DNA from: Zhengitettix transpicula
Lineage: Eukaryota > Arthropoda > Insecta > Orthoptera > Tetrigidae
Direction of reading: 5' to 3'
NCBI GenBank assembly: GCA_037074705.1
Contig: CM073590.1
Location: 134,497,600-134,561,599, forward strand
Length of the DNA: 64,000 bases
A program made the position numbers and the translations under genes. Under the pieces are notes generated by a model that was given only the letters and a program-made list of their open reading frames with translations, was not told where the DNA came from and ran no database searches. The first letter of the stretch is position 1. Each line of letters starts with the position of its first letter. Of this stretch, positions 1-11,870 are shown in pieces.

Positions 1-500
1 TCAATCACCGGATTCGGCACTTTTTTTTTTACTTTCTGCTCGTGCTGCTCCGAAGATGAAAGATTATTTGATATTTTGAAAACAAAGAAGTATTGCAGTT
101 GTGCTGCGAGCGGACAGTACCTTGCCTACCTGGCGGCTTGGGGGCGGCATAATTACACGCGGTCGCGGTAGCAGCATTCCTGCCCCTGCCTCTGCCCTTG
201 CCACTGCCCCTGGTCCGCCATGGACACCCTTTAGCGCCTTCCCCGACGACCAATTAGCCCGCACAAATATCCCGCGATTAATATATCCAGCAGTTACATC
301 TGAAACTAAGTACTGACTCTCTTTACTCCCGGTCAAGCTAATCATCAGTATGCAGCTGAAATAATATTGTACGCAAAACAATCTTTGACATTTGGATAGT
401 CGGATAAGAGACAACACCTTACCAAGAGAAAATATTGATAATTTATTATTTGATAGCCCTACCTGAACGACTGTCACCTTACATGACACATCCTTGATTT
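1..500. other. non-coding, with a GC-rich island at about 105-275
   Basis: A C-rich island carries overlapping open frames on both strands, none with codon bias, a recognisable domain or splice context. No gene is supported. Confidence 0.4.
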
Positions 501-504
501 AGGA

Positions 505-655
505 GTGGCACGTGGTCAAAGCGTCAATTCTCCCTGAGTTTAAACCCAATTTTCGTGACCAGGACAAGCACAAATATCCATGTCCATGTCGGGATTCGAG
601 CCCGGGACCTGCGTGATGTGAGGCAATGACGCTGACCACAGCAGGCCGCTAATAC
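505..655 (-). repeat. tRNA-derived SINE (family 1), minus strand
   Basis: On the minus strand a B-box-like GGGCTCGAATCCC (591-603) lies downstream of an A-box-like TGTGGTCAGC (about 631-640), followed by a tRNA-unrelated tail. The head recurs at 15443-15495, which makes it a dispersed family rather than a tRNA gene. No cloverleaf with paired acceptor stem is apparent. Confidence 0.6.
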
Positions 656-914
656 TGATTTTTAAATCTTAAACCTTAGATCATTCAAAATTTTAAACTT
701 GTTATAACATGTAGAAGTCAACATGCTGCTATAAAATATTTTTCGTTCGTTTTTCAACATAATATTGAATATTTTACTCTGATCGGCATGCTCCTGTATA
801 ATTTATCCACTGCTTATATTTTGGTATAAATACGAATAACGTCCGTAATCGAAGTCCAAACCATCAGATCATGAATATGTTTTATTGTTTTTTGTTTATA
901 CATATGAGCTGACA

Positions 915-1375
915 TTCAGGAGGATCATCCGAGTTCCTGTGAGCCTATCAATTTTGACTTAATAGTGTAAAATCTATGAGTCGACATTTTAGAATCAGTG
1001 TAAAATTTTGCCATAGTGTACTTCCGAAACCAAAAAGAATGCTGGTACCAGCTGGACAGATGTAAGTAACAAAACCAAAACTAATGATTAATTGTAAACG
1101 CTAATTAGAGGATAAAGTCAGATTTCGTTCTCTTTTAATTGTCAATCAGAGTTAATTTCTTTACTTTTAATTTCTTTCTATCGACATATTGTTCAGGTAA
1201 ATTGTGAACTGTTTGTTAATAATATTTTTAAATCAATTTGTTGTGTCCATTATCAAACCCAGTAGAGGCCCTGAGAGAGAAAGATCTCAAATTTTGTTGC
1301 ATTTATCTTTATCGTCACAAAATAAATAAATATTTTGTTTATTAATTTTCAAAATTATTTAATTTAATTAACGTC
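915..1375 (+). repeat. LTR-like repeat fragment related to 49490-50482
   Basis: The order of motifs matches the element at 49.96-50.40 kb: AGGATCATCCGAGTTCCTG, then AATGCTGGTACCAGC, then GTCAGATTTCGTTC, then ATCAAACCCAGTA near the 3' part. Only the 3' half of the longer copy is represented and the (TA)n border is absent, so this is a truncated, diverged copy. Confidence 0.65.
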
Positions 1376-2380
1376 CTATTGTTGTATATTACAATATGTC
1401 GTCTATGATTCAGCATATACAACGTATATGGGAACGTCAAATCTTTCATTTCATATACAATAAATGTCAGAAATATCGTTGTTTTCGTTGAAATATTTTT
1501 TATGTCGTCGGGGGGTAAATCGTAAATGTACCATACAGATGCGTTGCCAGTCAGGGTCACGATATATGACTTAACCTTCCAATTAAACTCGTTCATGCTA
1601 AACATTAACACAGAATACTACCTTGATACTTCTGATAATGTCAATATATTTTCAAGTGAATTCATGTTGGTCTTGTCATAATGTTGAACCCTATTTGAAA
1701 TAAATATTGTCTCTGTAATTTAACGCTATTCAATGCACGGCCAATTGAATTTACACGTTGTGCTTCTTCAGATATTTTATATGTAGTATTTGGCGTCATT
1801 TACTGGATTCGATCATCTTTCCCCTTGTACGGTACGTTTAGAGACGTCGACCATTATGGAATATAGAATCTCAAGGATATTTTTCGAATGAGTTTCATTT
1901 CACGTCAAAACATCTTGAACGGGACCTAGCTGCATCATGGGGATAGTAAAGTGAAAGTTTTTTCCTGCAATAATCGATGTTTGTATAATAAAGCCAAATC
2001 ATTCATGTTCCAAAAACTTTCATTCTACTCTCACTTGCGTAATTAACGTAATGAGAATAAGTATGTTTTAGCATTATCAGGTAAACACTTTCTCGGCGAT
2101 AAGAAAAAATGACGTTTAATATATTCCTGTATATATTTTATATAAGGTGACTCCAAAACTAGTCGAAGTTTAGAGGACCACGTGTTCATCATTCCAGGAC
2201 TGCTGATACAAGATAGGCAAATGAAAAATTGGAGGATGGTTACTATGCTGCCAAAGGGTAATAAAAAGAGTAGAGAACAGGATTTAATTATTGAAGTGAA
2301 TTGACTTTCGGGATTGCAGTTTACTGCATTTCGAATTTAAACGGAGCATAGTTTTCAAGTTGGATGGAGCGTGTTGGCAG
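1376..2380. other. AT-rich non-coding DNA
   Basis: Short frames only; no splice-consistent coding segment and no repeat boundary that I can define. Confidence 0.4.
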
Positions 2381-2384
2381 TGCT

Positions 2385-2560
2385 TGCGAAAGTGTCGGCG
2401 TTGCGATGGTCCGGCTGCCGTATCTGACCACCGGAAGTAAGGTTTCCTGGCGCGGTTCGAGTCCCGGCGCGGTCTTCCCATGCGTTCGTGACTTCAAACT
2501 TAATTGATTCACTAACACACGTCAAGGGGTTATCGAAGGATCCGTATAAATCACAGGAGA
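2385..2560 (+). repeat. tRNA-derived SINE (family 2)
   Basis: A-box-like TGGTCCGGCTG at 2407-2417 and a perfect B-box GGTTCGAGTCC at 2454-2464, spaced as in a tRNA and followed by an unrelated tail. The flanks do not pair as an acceptor stem, so this is more likely a SINE head or tRNA pseudogene than a functional tRNA. Confidence 0.55.
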
Positions 2561-2622
2561 ACCATTCAAAGAAAAAAACATTCCGGGGATTCAAAAATTT
2601 CTATATTTCCGTTAATCTATGT

Positions 2623-2723
2623 TCACGGCTCATAGTGATCATAGGGAGGTGATCCATGATCTCATTTCTCTATAATATTCTGTACAAATATAAATCACTT
2701 TTAAAGAATCACGGCTCATAGTG
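2623..2723 (+). repeat. 71-bp block bounded by 15-bp direct repeats
   Basis: TCACGGCTCATAGTG occurs at 2623-2637 and again, exactly, at 2709-2723. The 71 bp between them include a block that recurs in inverted orientation at 4335-4401. The arrangement looks like a small insertion with a long target duplication, but could also be a local tandem duplication. Confidence 0.7.
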
Positions 2724-2979
2724 CAGGAGAAGTAGTGTATTGAGATTTATCGATTCACTTTGATCTTTTCTGTGTAAAACGTGCGTAAATAATAAATTTT
2801 CATATAAAATAATTTTCTTCCGGAGTAGTGAATATTAGACAAGTTATTGCGTTCATAATCACTACATGTGGGTAGAAAACTGTAATTTAAAAAATCTAGT
2901 TTTTTTAGGTCACTTCATGGGACTGTTACTGTATTAATCAATTTCGGTGATCCAAATCTTGCAGTGGGACATAGGCATG

Positions 2980-4140
2980 CCTGCGAAACGACCGAATTTA
3001 TTATCGATTATATTGGTTGAGTAAAGCTTGTATATCTCGTTTACGCCGGTCAGCGTAAAGTAAATCGGCTATGCTCATTATTTCAGTTCGGCAGGTAATT
3101 CGTGACATCGGTTTCTCTAAGTTAACTTACCAGTCAGTTGTGATGACAAGTTGAGTTTTTTGAAAAATTTGAGGACAGAAGATGAACTGTTACGTTCGTC
3201 CTGAGCTCAACAATGCGGCGGGCGGGCGCGCGTGGTCGTTCGGAAGTTGTCGGCAGAGTTCGGGCAGAGTCGTGCGTGTGGGACCGAGGGCCGCGCCGAC
3301 ACTCAGTCGAGTGCTGGGCTGCAGTGCGACATGTCCGCAGGTGAGCGTCTACGTCGCCCTACGGCCACGCACGTGCGTCACCGTGTGCAGTGTGACAAGT
3401 GCAGTGTACCACCCTACGGAAACGTCTCGCGACCTATTAGTTGACACAAAGTTCCGAATTGAGAAATATACTTCGTAACGAGGATGAAACGTCGTTACCG
3501 TGACCTCGCGAAAGCGAAACTTGTCCTGGCCTTATTGTGGAAATATTTATCGGTTGATTTCAGCGCCCGAGCGTGATTTTCTGTAACAGGTATATTAGTG
3601 ACGCGCCGACGAAAGCGTTTTGCTATTTGCTTTATTTGTAACTGACTGAAACGCATAAACGGTGGACTAGTTAAGAGCAAAATTTACATATAATGGAAAA
3701 GATCCGAATGTACCAACTGATTTGTGAATGTGAAAGTAATTATTTCGTTACGTAATAAAGAAAAAATGTCTTCGGCGGCTTCGGAGTCGAGGAAAGAACT
3801 CTGCCTGCTGGTTTGGTGAGACTAACAGTTACTTATCGAAGACTTATTCAGTTGTTTGACAGTTAAAGCACTGTTTGAAGCCGCCGCCGGCTGCCAACAA
3901 GTGTCTATCGATCGCAGTCGTCAGCTGGCTGTGTGACGTCAGAGGGTGGATATTGACGTCAGCAGCCACAGGTGCCTCCCCTTTGGCCTCCCTCGAAACG
4001 TTGCATTACCTTACCGACAAATTTAATCGCCACAGCCTCCTGCGATATCGAATGGGAGTGTCGTCGTTCGTAGTTTTGCTTTCTAACTTACAGCGTGCTG
4101 ACTACAGTCGAAAATAAGTTGAGAAATCTATGGACAACCC
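2980..4140 (+). promoter_or_regulatory. CpG-rich island, candidate distal promoter/5' exon region
   Basis: The sequence turns markedly GC- and CpG-rich, most of all at 3200-3430 and 3770-4080. An Inr-like TCAGTC lies at 3303-3308. ATGTCCGCAG|GTGAGC at 3331-3346 reads as a start codon followed ten bases later by a strong splice donor. Such a mini-exon would be phase 1 and would not join in frame to an acceptor at 25524, but would join to an AG at 25506-25507. Promoter function is inferred from composition only. Confidence 0.3.
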
Positions 4141-4334
4141 AGGTAATACCGGGACCTGTATCACAGTTAATACGAATAGGATAACTGTGACGTAGACGAA
4201 ATGCATCGGTCAGAATACATTAACACTAAGAACCGGTGGATTCCAAAACATTTTCTTCATAGAAATTATATTATTGAGTCATTTACCAAGCAAATAATTT
4301 TTGTGAGTAATTGATGTAATTAAGTCATCTTTCT

Positions 4335-4401
4335 TTAAGAGTGATTTATATTTGTATAGAATATTATAGAGAAATGAGATCATGGATCACCTCCCTATTA
4401 T
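4335..4401 (-). repeat. inverted copy of the 2640-2707 block
   Basis: The reverse complement of this segment matches 2640-2707 with about two mismatches over about 66 bp. Both outer ends are TA next to GGGAGGTG. The pair may be terminal inverted repeats of a 1.76-kb element or two independent small insertions; no transposase lies between them. Confidence 0.75.
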
Positions 4402-7400
4402 TTAGAAAGTTTATACACCTGGCAATCAAAATTATAATTTATGATTTCTGGCACTTTCTGTCCAAATAGTATTTAAATTTTGTTATAAATACGACAAAAG
4501 CGTTTTTACTAATATTTAAGGAAACTGGTAATATTAGTATAATACTATATTTTTAATTGACATTTTGCTTCTTGGTTCTTCAAATGTTAGATCCTGAAAT
4601 GTTTTTTAATGGATGCTTCACTGTTACACCGTATCGAATTTCGAATGACAGTCACAATGGACCGGGTGTTTTACTATCGTCTCATCGGGCATTCTTAGCG
4701 CCATCTGCTAAACTGACCGTTACGATTTCGTAAAATAAGATATTTATTAGAGATATGCACAATTTTAAGTCTATTTTGTTTAGGTTATAAAGTATCAAAA
4801 ATAATTTTTATTCGTTATAGTTGCATTTATAAATTGATTCAAAAACTTTCGTATCATTCAGTTATCTTTAAAATGGCTGTTAAAAAAGGCGGCATTTCGA
4901 AATGATTGGAAATGTTTGAGTATCAGTCAGTAAAGGAGACATTCCTCACGCTTTTACCTGGGTGTGTATTTTTTTTTCACTTAATAAGATTATATATCAT
5001 TTATGTTGGAAGTGTGTCCAGTATAATTAAATGGAAAGTTCGTATGATTATGTTAAAAATAGTTATTAATTATAGTATCAAAAGTTTTGTGTTATTTTAG
5101 AAGAATATGTAGAAGTTTTGATGGTTGTGGTTTAGAATAATAGCTTTATTTTTCTAATTCTGAAATTAAAGCATTAGCATATGAGCCTGAAAATTGAAAT
5201 GTTTAAAAATTTTGTTTTATATTCTCTGATTTAAGCTACTCTTGATGCATGTATGTTGCTCAGGCGTATTAAATGTTTATTTTAGTTTTAATATTTTTAG
5301 AAACTTTAACCACATTGCTTTTTTGTGTCCAATTAATGACTACACCACACACACACACACATATATATATACATATAAATAAATAAATAAATATATATAT
5401 ATATATATATATAATTTTTCAGTCTATGCTTGTATCTGTAGTGACTTGATATATTATTGTAAAACACTATTTGTGAGTCGCTAATTCGTAGCCATTCTAG
5501 TTAATGAGGAGATCTAGGTATTTAAACTCGGGTTATTTTACTGTAATGTATCAATTCACCCAAAGGTTTTTTGATTCATTTAAACAAATATTTGTTCTCT
5601 TATTTCTGTTTAAGACCCACATAATTGTTTCTGTTATGTTTGTGTTAATTTGAAATTTTATTGATAATTGAAATATCAGAAGGTTAGGTTAGTTTACTAC
5701 CTTAGCTTATAGAAACGGTCACAGATAATAGTGTTATTAGTATAGGTTATAATACTTTTTTAATTGCCTCTTTCGTAAGAAGATAAGTTTAAAATGTTTG
5801 AAATAGTGTAAAGGATTGGTTTGTATCCAAGGATATTTTCACTTGAGAGTAAGACAAACAGCCTAAGTTTTGTTTAGAACCGGAACAATATAATAAGGAT
5901 GCACTTTTAAGTTAGATGTAAATGTGTGTTATATTCGTTTTTCACTTGTAATGTCAGGTAATGTCTCGCAGTGTGCATGATGCGTAATTAAAGACGTTAG
6001 AAGAGAGCAGATGCAGCAATGGCGTGGTTTATTCGCGTGCTGACCACATACGCACCGCTCCGCTGCCGTAAAAAACAATCCCATGGAACTAGTTCACGTC
6101 CAGTGTCAATCCTTTGCCTTCTAAGCAGTCCCACTTACACGTTTCACAGTGCATGAAATACTATAAAGTCTTACTGTGTAATCTGGATTTTGCGGCATGC
6201 TAATGCAATCGATGAAATATGTTTATAAGTAAATTTTCATAATGAACGTCATATGAGGATGTTCATACTCCAATTTATGTTTTCCCTGATAGTTAATTTT
6301 ATATTTCTAGTTTGAAAATAATTATATTTTAGTTAAAATTTTAAGGGTAGTTACTGTCAAATAGTTAGTCATTCCGTTCTAGGAATGTTGCCTGTTATTT
6401 TTCAAATGTTGGGTGTTACCAAGATATTGTACTAGTGTCATTATTTTTCTAATTAATTTAATTGATAAAATAAGAGATTGTAGTTATTGTCAGTATTACT
6501 TTAAGGTCCATTCATAAATAGTATACGGACAAGCATATGAGATGAACTGTAGTGAAATATATCTAATAATAGTTTGGTATTATTTTAAGTTTTTTTAATT
6601 ATATTGAATTTTATTTTACTGTATTTCACCACTTTGCAAATGAGGTTTTCTAAAATAATTTTTACATATCATCAATATTTAAAATTCATTTCCTTCAGTT
6701 AAATAATGGACAACACAATAATCTTTAATTGATATAATATAATCGTAGTTAAGAAATATGAAAAATATACTAGGGTACTATATTAATTGATTACACGTTT
6801 ATTGTGTCTTAATACATTTCGTCATAGAATCCGGAAATTAATGTTCACAGAGAAAACAAGGGTTACAGAAGTTTGGTATTTAGTTAAGAATCGGATGCGG
6901 ATTCACTAAACCAATAAGACTAAATACTAAAGTATATATTTTCGATGTAGGAGTATACTTATACTATGCACTTGGCGCAGCATTGATAGTTTTTTTAATA
7001 CCTGTTTCTATATTTCAAAATTTTCTCGTTCGTTGGAAACCCTCACTCTGACGATTGGGGCGTGTTTATGTGTGCCAAAATAAGTGCCTGGGATGGTCAG
7101 TTCAATCGAAAATTATTTAGTCATTAATATTTGAAAACATTGTAGGTCGGTTTCTCGATTTAAAATAGATTTAGTGCAGAGGATCAAAATATTTAATATT
7201 GTAGAATTACATCAAAGCCTTCAATGTTAAATTACGCCTTCCAAAGTGTCCTTATTAATTAAAATACATTAGAGGTCCATCGGATTAAATATTCTGATTT
7301 TTCAATTGATGTCGACATTTGTTGATTTGTCTGAGTGCTGACAACGGCTTCTAGATGTCGGTAATGTGTAATTTGGTTCATAATAGTAGTTACAAACAGG

Positions 7401-7600
7401 TCTAAAGGAACGTGGATGCTGAAAGCTGACGAAGTTCGTAGCGCCAGTATTACACTTTCCTGTTATCTACCCAGTTGGTTCTGAGGTACTTGATATTAAT
7501 CCTGCTTGACCTATCAGTAAACTGTATATGAATGATTTTAGATTAGGAAAGATCCTGGTCAAATTTTAGTCTGTAAGAGATACTAATCCATTCGACGTTA
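4402..7600. other. AT-rich non-coding DNA with a compound microsatellite
   Basis: (AC)n-(AT)n-(AAAT)n-(AT)n at about 5345-5413. A short GC-richer patch near 6000-6130 shows no gene. Nothing else is recognised. Confidence 0.5.
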
Positions 7601-7614
7601 ATCTTTCGAATTGG

Positions 7615-7870
7615 ACACTTTTTAAAGTATTAATATAATCGTCGCGTTTCCGTCCAGCGACGATGACTCGGGGAGATGTCCCCGTCCAGATCTCAGCCCC
7701 AATGTTTGTTCGTATATATCATTATTTAGCCCAAGGCTCTGTTGGTTTAGCCACCTGCAGATAGCGACCGTGGGAACGGTGATAAATTCCGGAACGGAAA
7801 ACCACGTGTTCGCTGCTACCGGCCATGTCCCCTTGGCTTCTTCGGATCTTCTCTGCACGATCAATACCAG
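7615..7870. other. GC-rich island, unidentified
   Basis: An 80-codon frame is open on the minus strand but has no recognisable domain. The segment contains CGTGGGAA (7770-7777), a Su(H)-type site, inside a short palindrome, and one CACGTG near 7804. It could be a repeat fragment or a regulatory island. Confidence 0.3.
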
Positions 7871-9580
7871 AACATCAAAATCACTTGTTTGATTGCGCTC
7901 ACTCCACTAGCTGTATATTTTCCTGGATTTTCATTTTCAAAGAGACGCGTTCGTGGCTAGTCGTAGAATAGAATCAGTTAATGTGAAAATTAGTTAAAGA
8001 AAAGGGGATTGAAGTTTTGTATGTTTCAATAATTTTCACTTGTTGAGAAGAAGACATGGAACAATGAACGTATCTCATGGACCGTTCATTTGAATTAGAT
8101 AAAGAAATAACCAAATAATAGATAAAAATAAGTTCTCAATTAAATACCAGAGAACGTACCTGCTGCTAACCTTGTTTCTTTCGTCAGATGATTAAAAATT
8201 GCAAGAGTTAGAGGTTTTATTTTCTTCATTTCTTAAGTGCATTACACGCGACTAGTTCGACAAATGAATGTTTTTCTATTGTCATTAAATTAGCAACCAT
8301 TTTACTTAGTTTGTCACAACCCCGAAACTTCATTACATATTTAACTTTCTCTGCCAATTCGAAACGGATGACTTTTTTTTAGTTTTCCATGTCATCGTTT
8401 CGGTTGACTAACTTATCTGCTTATTTGTAATTCAGGAACTCCGTTAAATGGCGTAAAATAGATTTACGACTTAAAAGTACATAATCGTGAAGCTGCATTT
8501 ATACGCAAAAAAGTGACGCCGTCTGGGTTGGTTTATCCATAAAAGCCTCGTTATTATCAACAGAGAAATTATGTTTCTCTTATTGCAATCTCCCGTAAGT
8601 GTCCAGAACGTAATTATTGATGGAAGGTTTACTGCTTATATCATGTTTTTCCTTCGATGTTCCGCTGCAGTTTGCTTATCAGAGTCTTCGGGAGATAGGC
8701 GGAGGAAATTCCTCAACCAGGACGGATAGTCGTAAGATAGAACTTCGTAAATTGATGCTAGACTTTGTACATGTTAGCACATCAAACATGATGTAGCCTG
8801 TTTTAGTGCAGAAGTTTTTCCATCCTTTGTAGTTCTCGTTATTAGCATATCGAATTAAATATTAAGGGCTTAGATGTAACCAAAGGAAAAAGGTAAACAA
8901 GTTTTCTTCAGCACTTTATAAGTGTTGATCAGTATGATAGCTTAATTAGTTTTTTGAAACCAATACGAAATGCGATTTATTATTAATTGGTTTTGATTTT
9001 GATTTTCTTGAGAAGGACTAGACAACGTTTCATTTGTTTATTTGTGTACATGTCTTTTGAAAAGTTTCCTGTAACCGAATAAATAAGAATTTATTTTAAC
9101 TCTGAAACAGAATCTTTTTGTGATACGTAAATTTAATGTTTAAATGGTAGATATTTCATTACCACTATATTCTGGTTTCATTTTCCTTTTCAATCATATT
9201 CTCAGTTCACATACTTTAACCAAAACTTGCTCGTTTATGAATCCCATAGTATTAAAGATAATAGTCGTTATAATATGTAATTTTTAAAAAAGTAAGGGAG
9301 CGTAAGGCATTTTGTTTACCAAGTCGATTCTCCACGATTTAGTCCGTCGCTCTTTGTATTTTTTAAAAAACTACTATTCAAGTTTTCCCGATACGACATT
9401 TAAAATAATGAAATTATTATAAGTGTGCTACATTTTAATGGAAGAACTGTCCTCTGCAGAATAAACGCGACTATCGATTTTTAGTTATCTTTCTTATCGT
9501 AGTGATTAAGTTTTAGAAACATTGAACACACTGAAATTATAGTTTCTAGTATGATATGACAATATTTTTGTCCCCTATTT
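7871..9580. other. AT-rich non-coding DNA
   Basis: No coding, RNA or repeat signal recognised. Confidence 0.4.
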
Positions 9581-9584
9581 CATT

Positions 9585-10000
9585 TAGATGTCTGGCTACT
9601 GGGTAGTGATCCACCTTGGCTCTGAGGACTGTGGCGTCACTAGGCGCACTGATAAGACGTTTGTTTTCCTTTGCTTGCGCATAATTTGGGACTGCCGTCA
9701 TAAAAACCTCTATCGCGGAGGACTCTGCCGTTTTTATCTGTGCCGATACGAATTAATGGCGCTACAGAGAAACTGTGTTTCGGAAAGACATAGCAGATAG
9801 CGCAGCAGCCAGTGCAAACATTTCGCGCGTCGTAACAGGGCCGTTCCCACGCACGCACGGCCCCGAGGCTCTGATAACGCCACGCCGCAGCGCACCGGCC
9901 TCTCCTCTCTCTAGCCTCTAGCCTCCAGCCTCAAACTGCAACTGCAATTCTCAGGACATCCGACACTAGAGTCTAGCCTACACAAGTGGTGGGCTATTTT
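9585..10000. promoter_or_regulatory. GC-rich island, candidate cis-regulatory element
   Basis: A CpG-rich core at 9800-9900 contains TTCCCACG at 9844-9851, that is CGTGGGAA on the minus strand, a consensus Su(H) site, followed by a polypyrimidine stretch with repeated AGCCTC words. Short open frames on both strands lack conserved features. Regulatory role inferred. Confidence 0.3.
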
Positions 10001-11475
10001 CGTCCAAAATTTCACACGGTCTTTCTCAGGACTCCTTGGTTTCCAATTTAGAAATTTCTTCGTCGCCGGCATCCATTCTCCGTGTTGTGTGTCCTGCCTA
10101 CTTCTGAAACGTTCCAGTACTTATACTACTGTTCTCATACTTCTCACAGTCACTCCTAAAACTATCTCTCTTCGTCCTCAACATGCTTCGTTTCATGTTC
10201 CTGCAATACGTATGATATACAATCATACGTTTCACTTTCGTCACTGTCAATTACTTTTCTCTTCAAATCAATTGGCAAATTTGAATTAATATCAATAAAT
10301 TTCTTACTAACGTGCTTCGTTAGTGTTTCATTTCCGTCATTGACCTCTGTTATTACAATCTAGTTACATCAATTACTGATCATATATGCGACATTGAATT
10401 TCTTGTCCCACTCCATTTCGAACTTGAAAAAGCAGATATAGACTACGAAATTTCTTCATTACGTCACTTGTAGAAGGCGAGCCATTTGCTCTTAATAAAT
10501 TGTTCTGTGTAATGATTAATCTCTGGAATTTTGTTAAAGAACTTAAAACTATATTAATTCGTCTGAGACTTTACGAAAAATCGCATAACTATTTCTACGC
10601 CTTGGTATAAAAACTATATTTTGGTATTAGCGTCATCTTAATTGTTTCCTCCTTTTCTCAGTCATATGTACCAGAAATACGTTATTCATTTTAATTTCGT
10701 AGTACAACAGTACAGAAGTTTTTCTTCAAAATTCTTGTTTCTTCAAAATGTTTGTTTCTATTTTATATATGAGGAGCAATTATTGTTGGTTTATCATGAA
10801 GCAGCTAAATTATATGTATTTAACATATGAGTTCAATCCATGACAGTTACTATTTGAAAAATAACTCCAAAGCCAACAAGGTCAGGAATGTTTGTATTTC
10901 TATTTCGTTTATTGAATGAGCAGGTTTTTTTCGTTTATTTTTTATTTATTTTTACCAAAATTTTATCCTTGTTGTATGAGTATTATTTAAAGTATATAAA
11001 ATCAAATTATGTACATAATTGACATGGGAACTTGATAATTAGGATAGTCCAGTAATTAACTTAATTTTTTTTGTTTCCTTAATTTGTCTACCTGAGATAC
11101 GTTCGTTGTGGAAGTATGAGATGTTTATTCAGTTTGATAGGTTGGATGGAATTGGTTGGTTGGGTCTGCGGGTGTGATAATGGGGTGGGTTAGGATGTGA
11201 ATGCGCAGTGAAACTTGACACGATATTCTGTTACTTTTAATACAGAAAGCATGTTAACATGGCGTTTAATTAATCTATTTTAAATATAAAAACTTTATTG
11301 TCGAACAAACAATCGAATTAGGAACTTAGAAAATAGATAGTTTGCCTTCGGGGAGAAAATAAATCACATTCAACTTGCGATAAAATTACTCTTCAAAAAA
11401 CACGAAGTATGAAAGCTGATATAAAATGAAATAGTCTTATTGATAATATTTTATTACGTTACTTAAATCCTGCAC
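10001..11475. other. AT-rich non-coding DNA
   Basis: Only short frames of biased AT-rich composition. No element recognised. Confidence 0.4.
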
Positions 11476-11479
11476 GTAA

Positions 11480-11870
11480 ATGGAAAGACTGCGGCATCTC
11501 ACCGACTCTGCAATTGTTAAGAGAATTTGAAAGTGCAGTTTATGTTTGGCGTTCCTTTGGACGTCGGCGGGTGTTACGTGGTAGCCCTATCGCCTTCGCG
11601 AGCAATTAATGCATTCTTTTGTTAATGCTTTTCGCAGATTCGCTGTTACGAATTATGAATGGTTGGGACTGTGACACCATAATTAATGTAAATATATGTA
11701 CTCCCACTTGTGTGCGGCGGGAAATGCCAGTGTTAATGTCCCTTTGCCGCCGACGTCGCTATGGAATCCAACCTCCAATTCCGAAGTGTCTTTGCCTAAA
11801 CGGCTCTCACCGACAGCTCGTTTTGTAGCTCGCATTATTACGTTCTTTTTTATTTAACTTCTCTTGTTTC
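11480..11870. promoter_or_regulatory. GC-rich island with homeodomain-type sites
   Basis: CpG-rich sequence with embedded GCAATTAATGCA and CATAATTAATG strings. It resembles a conserved enhancer more than an exon: no splice-bounded frame and no domain. Inference from composition and motifs. Confidence 0.25.

Noticed and set aside
2407..2475. Functional tRNA gene
   Set aside because: A and B boxes are present but no paired acceptor stem; an SINE head is more likely.
3182..3478. 98-codon plus-strand frame in the CpG island
   Set aside because: The composition is stop-poor and a second frame overlaps it. No domain, and an internal strong splice donor argues against a continuous exon.
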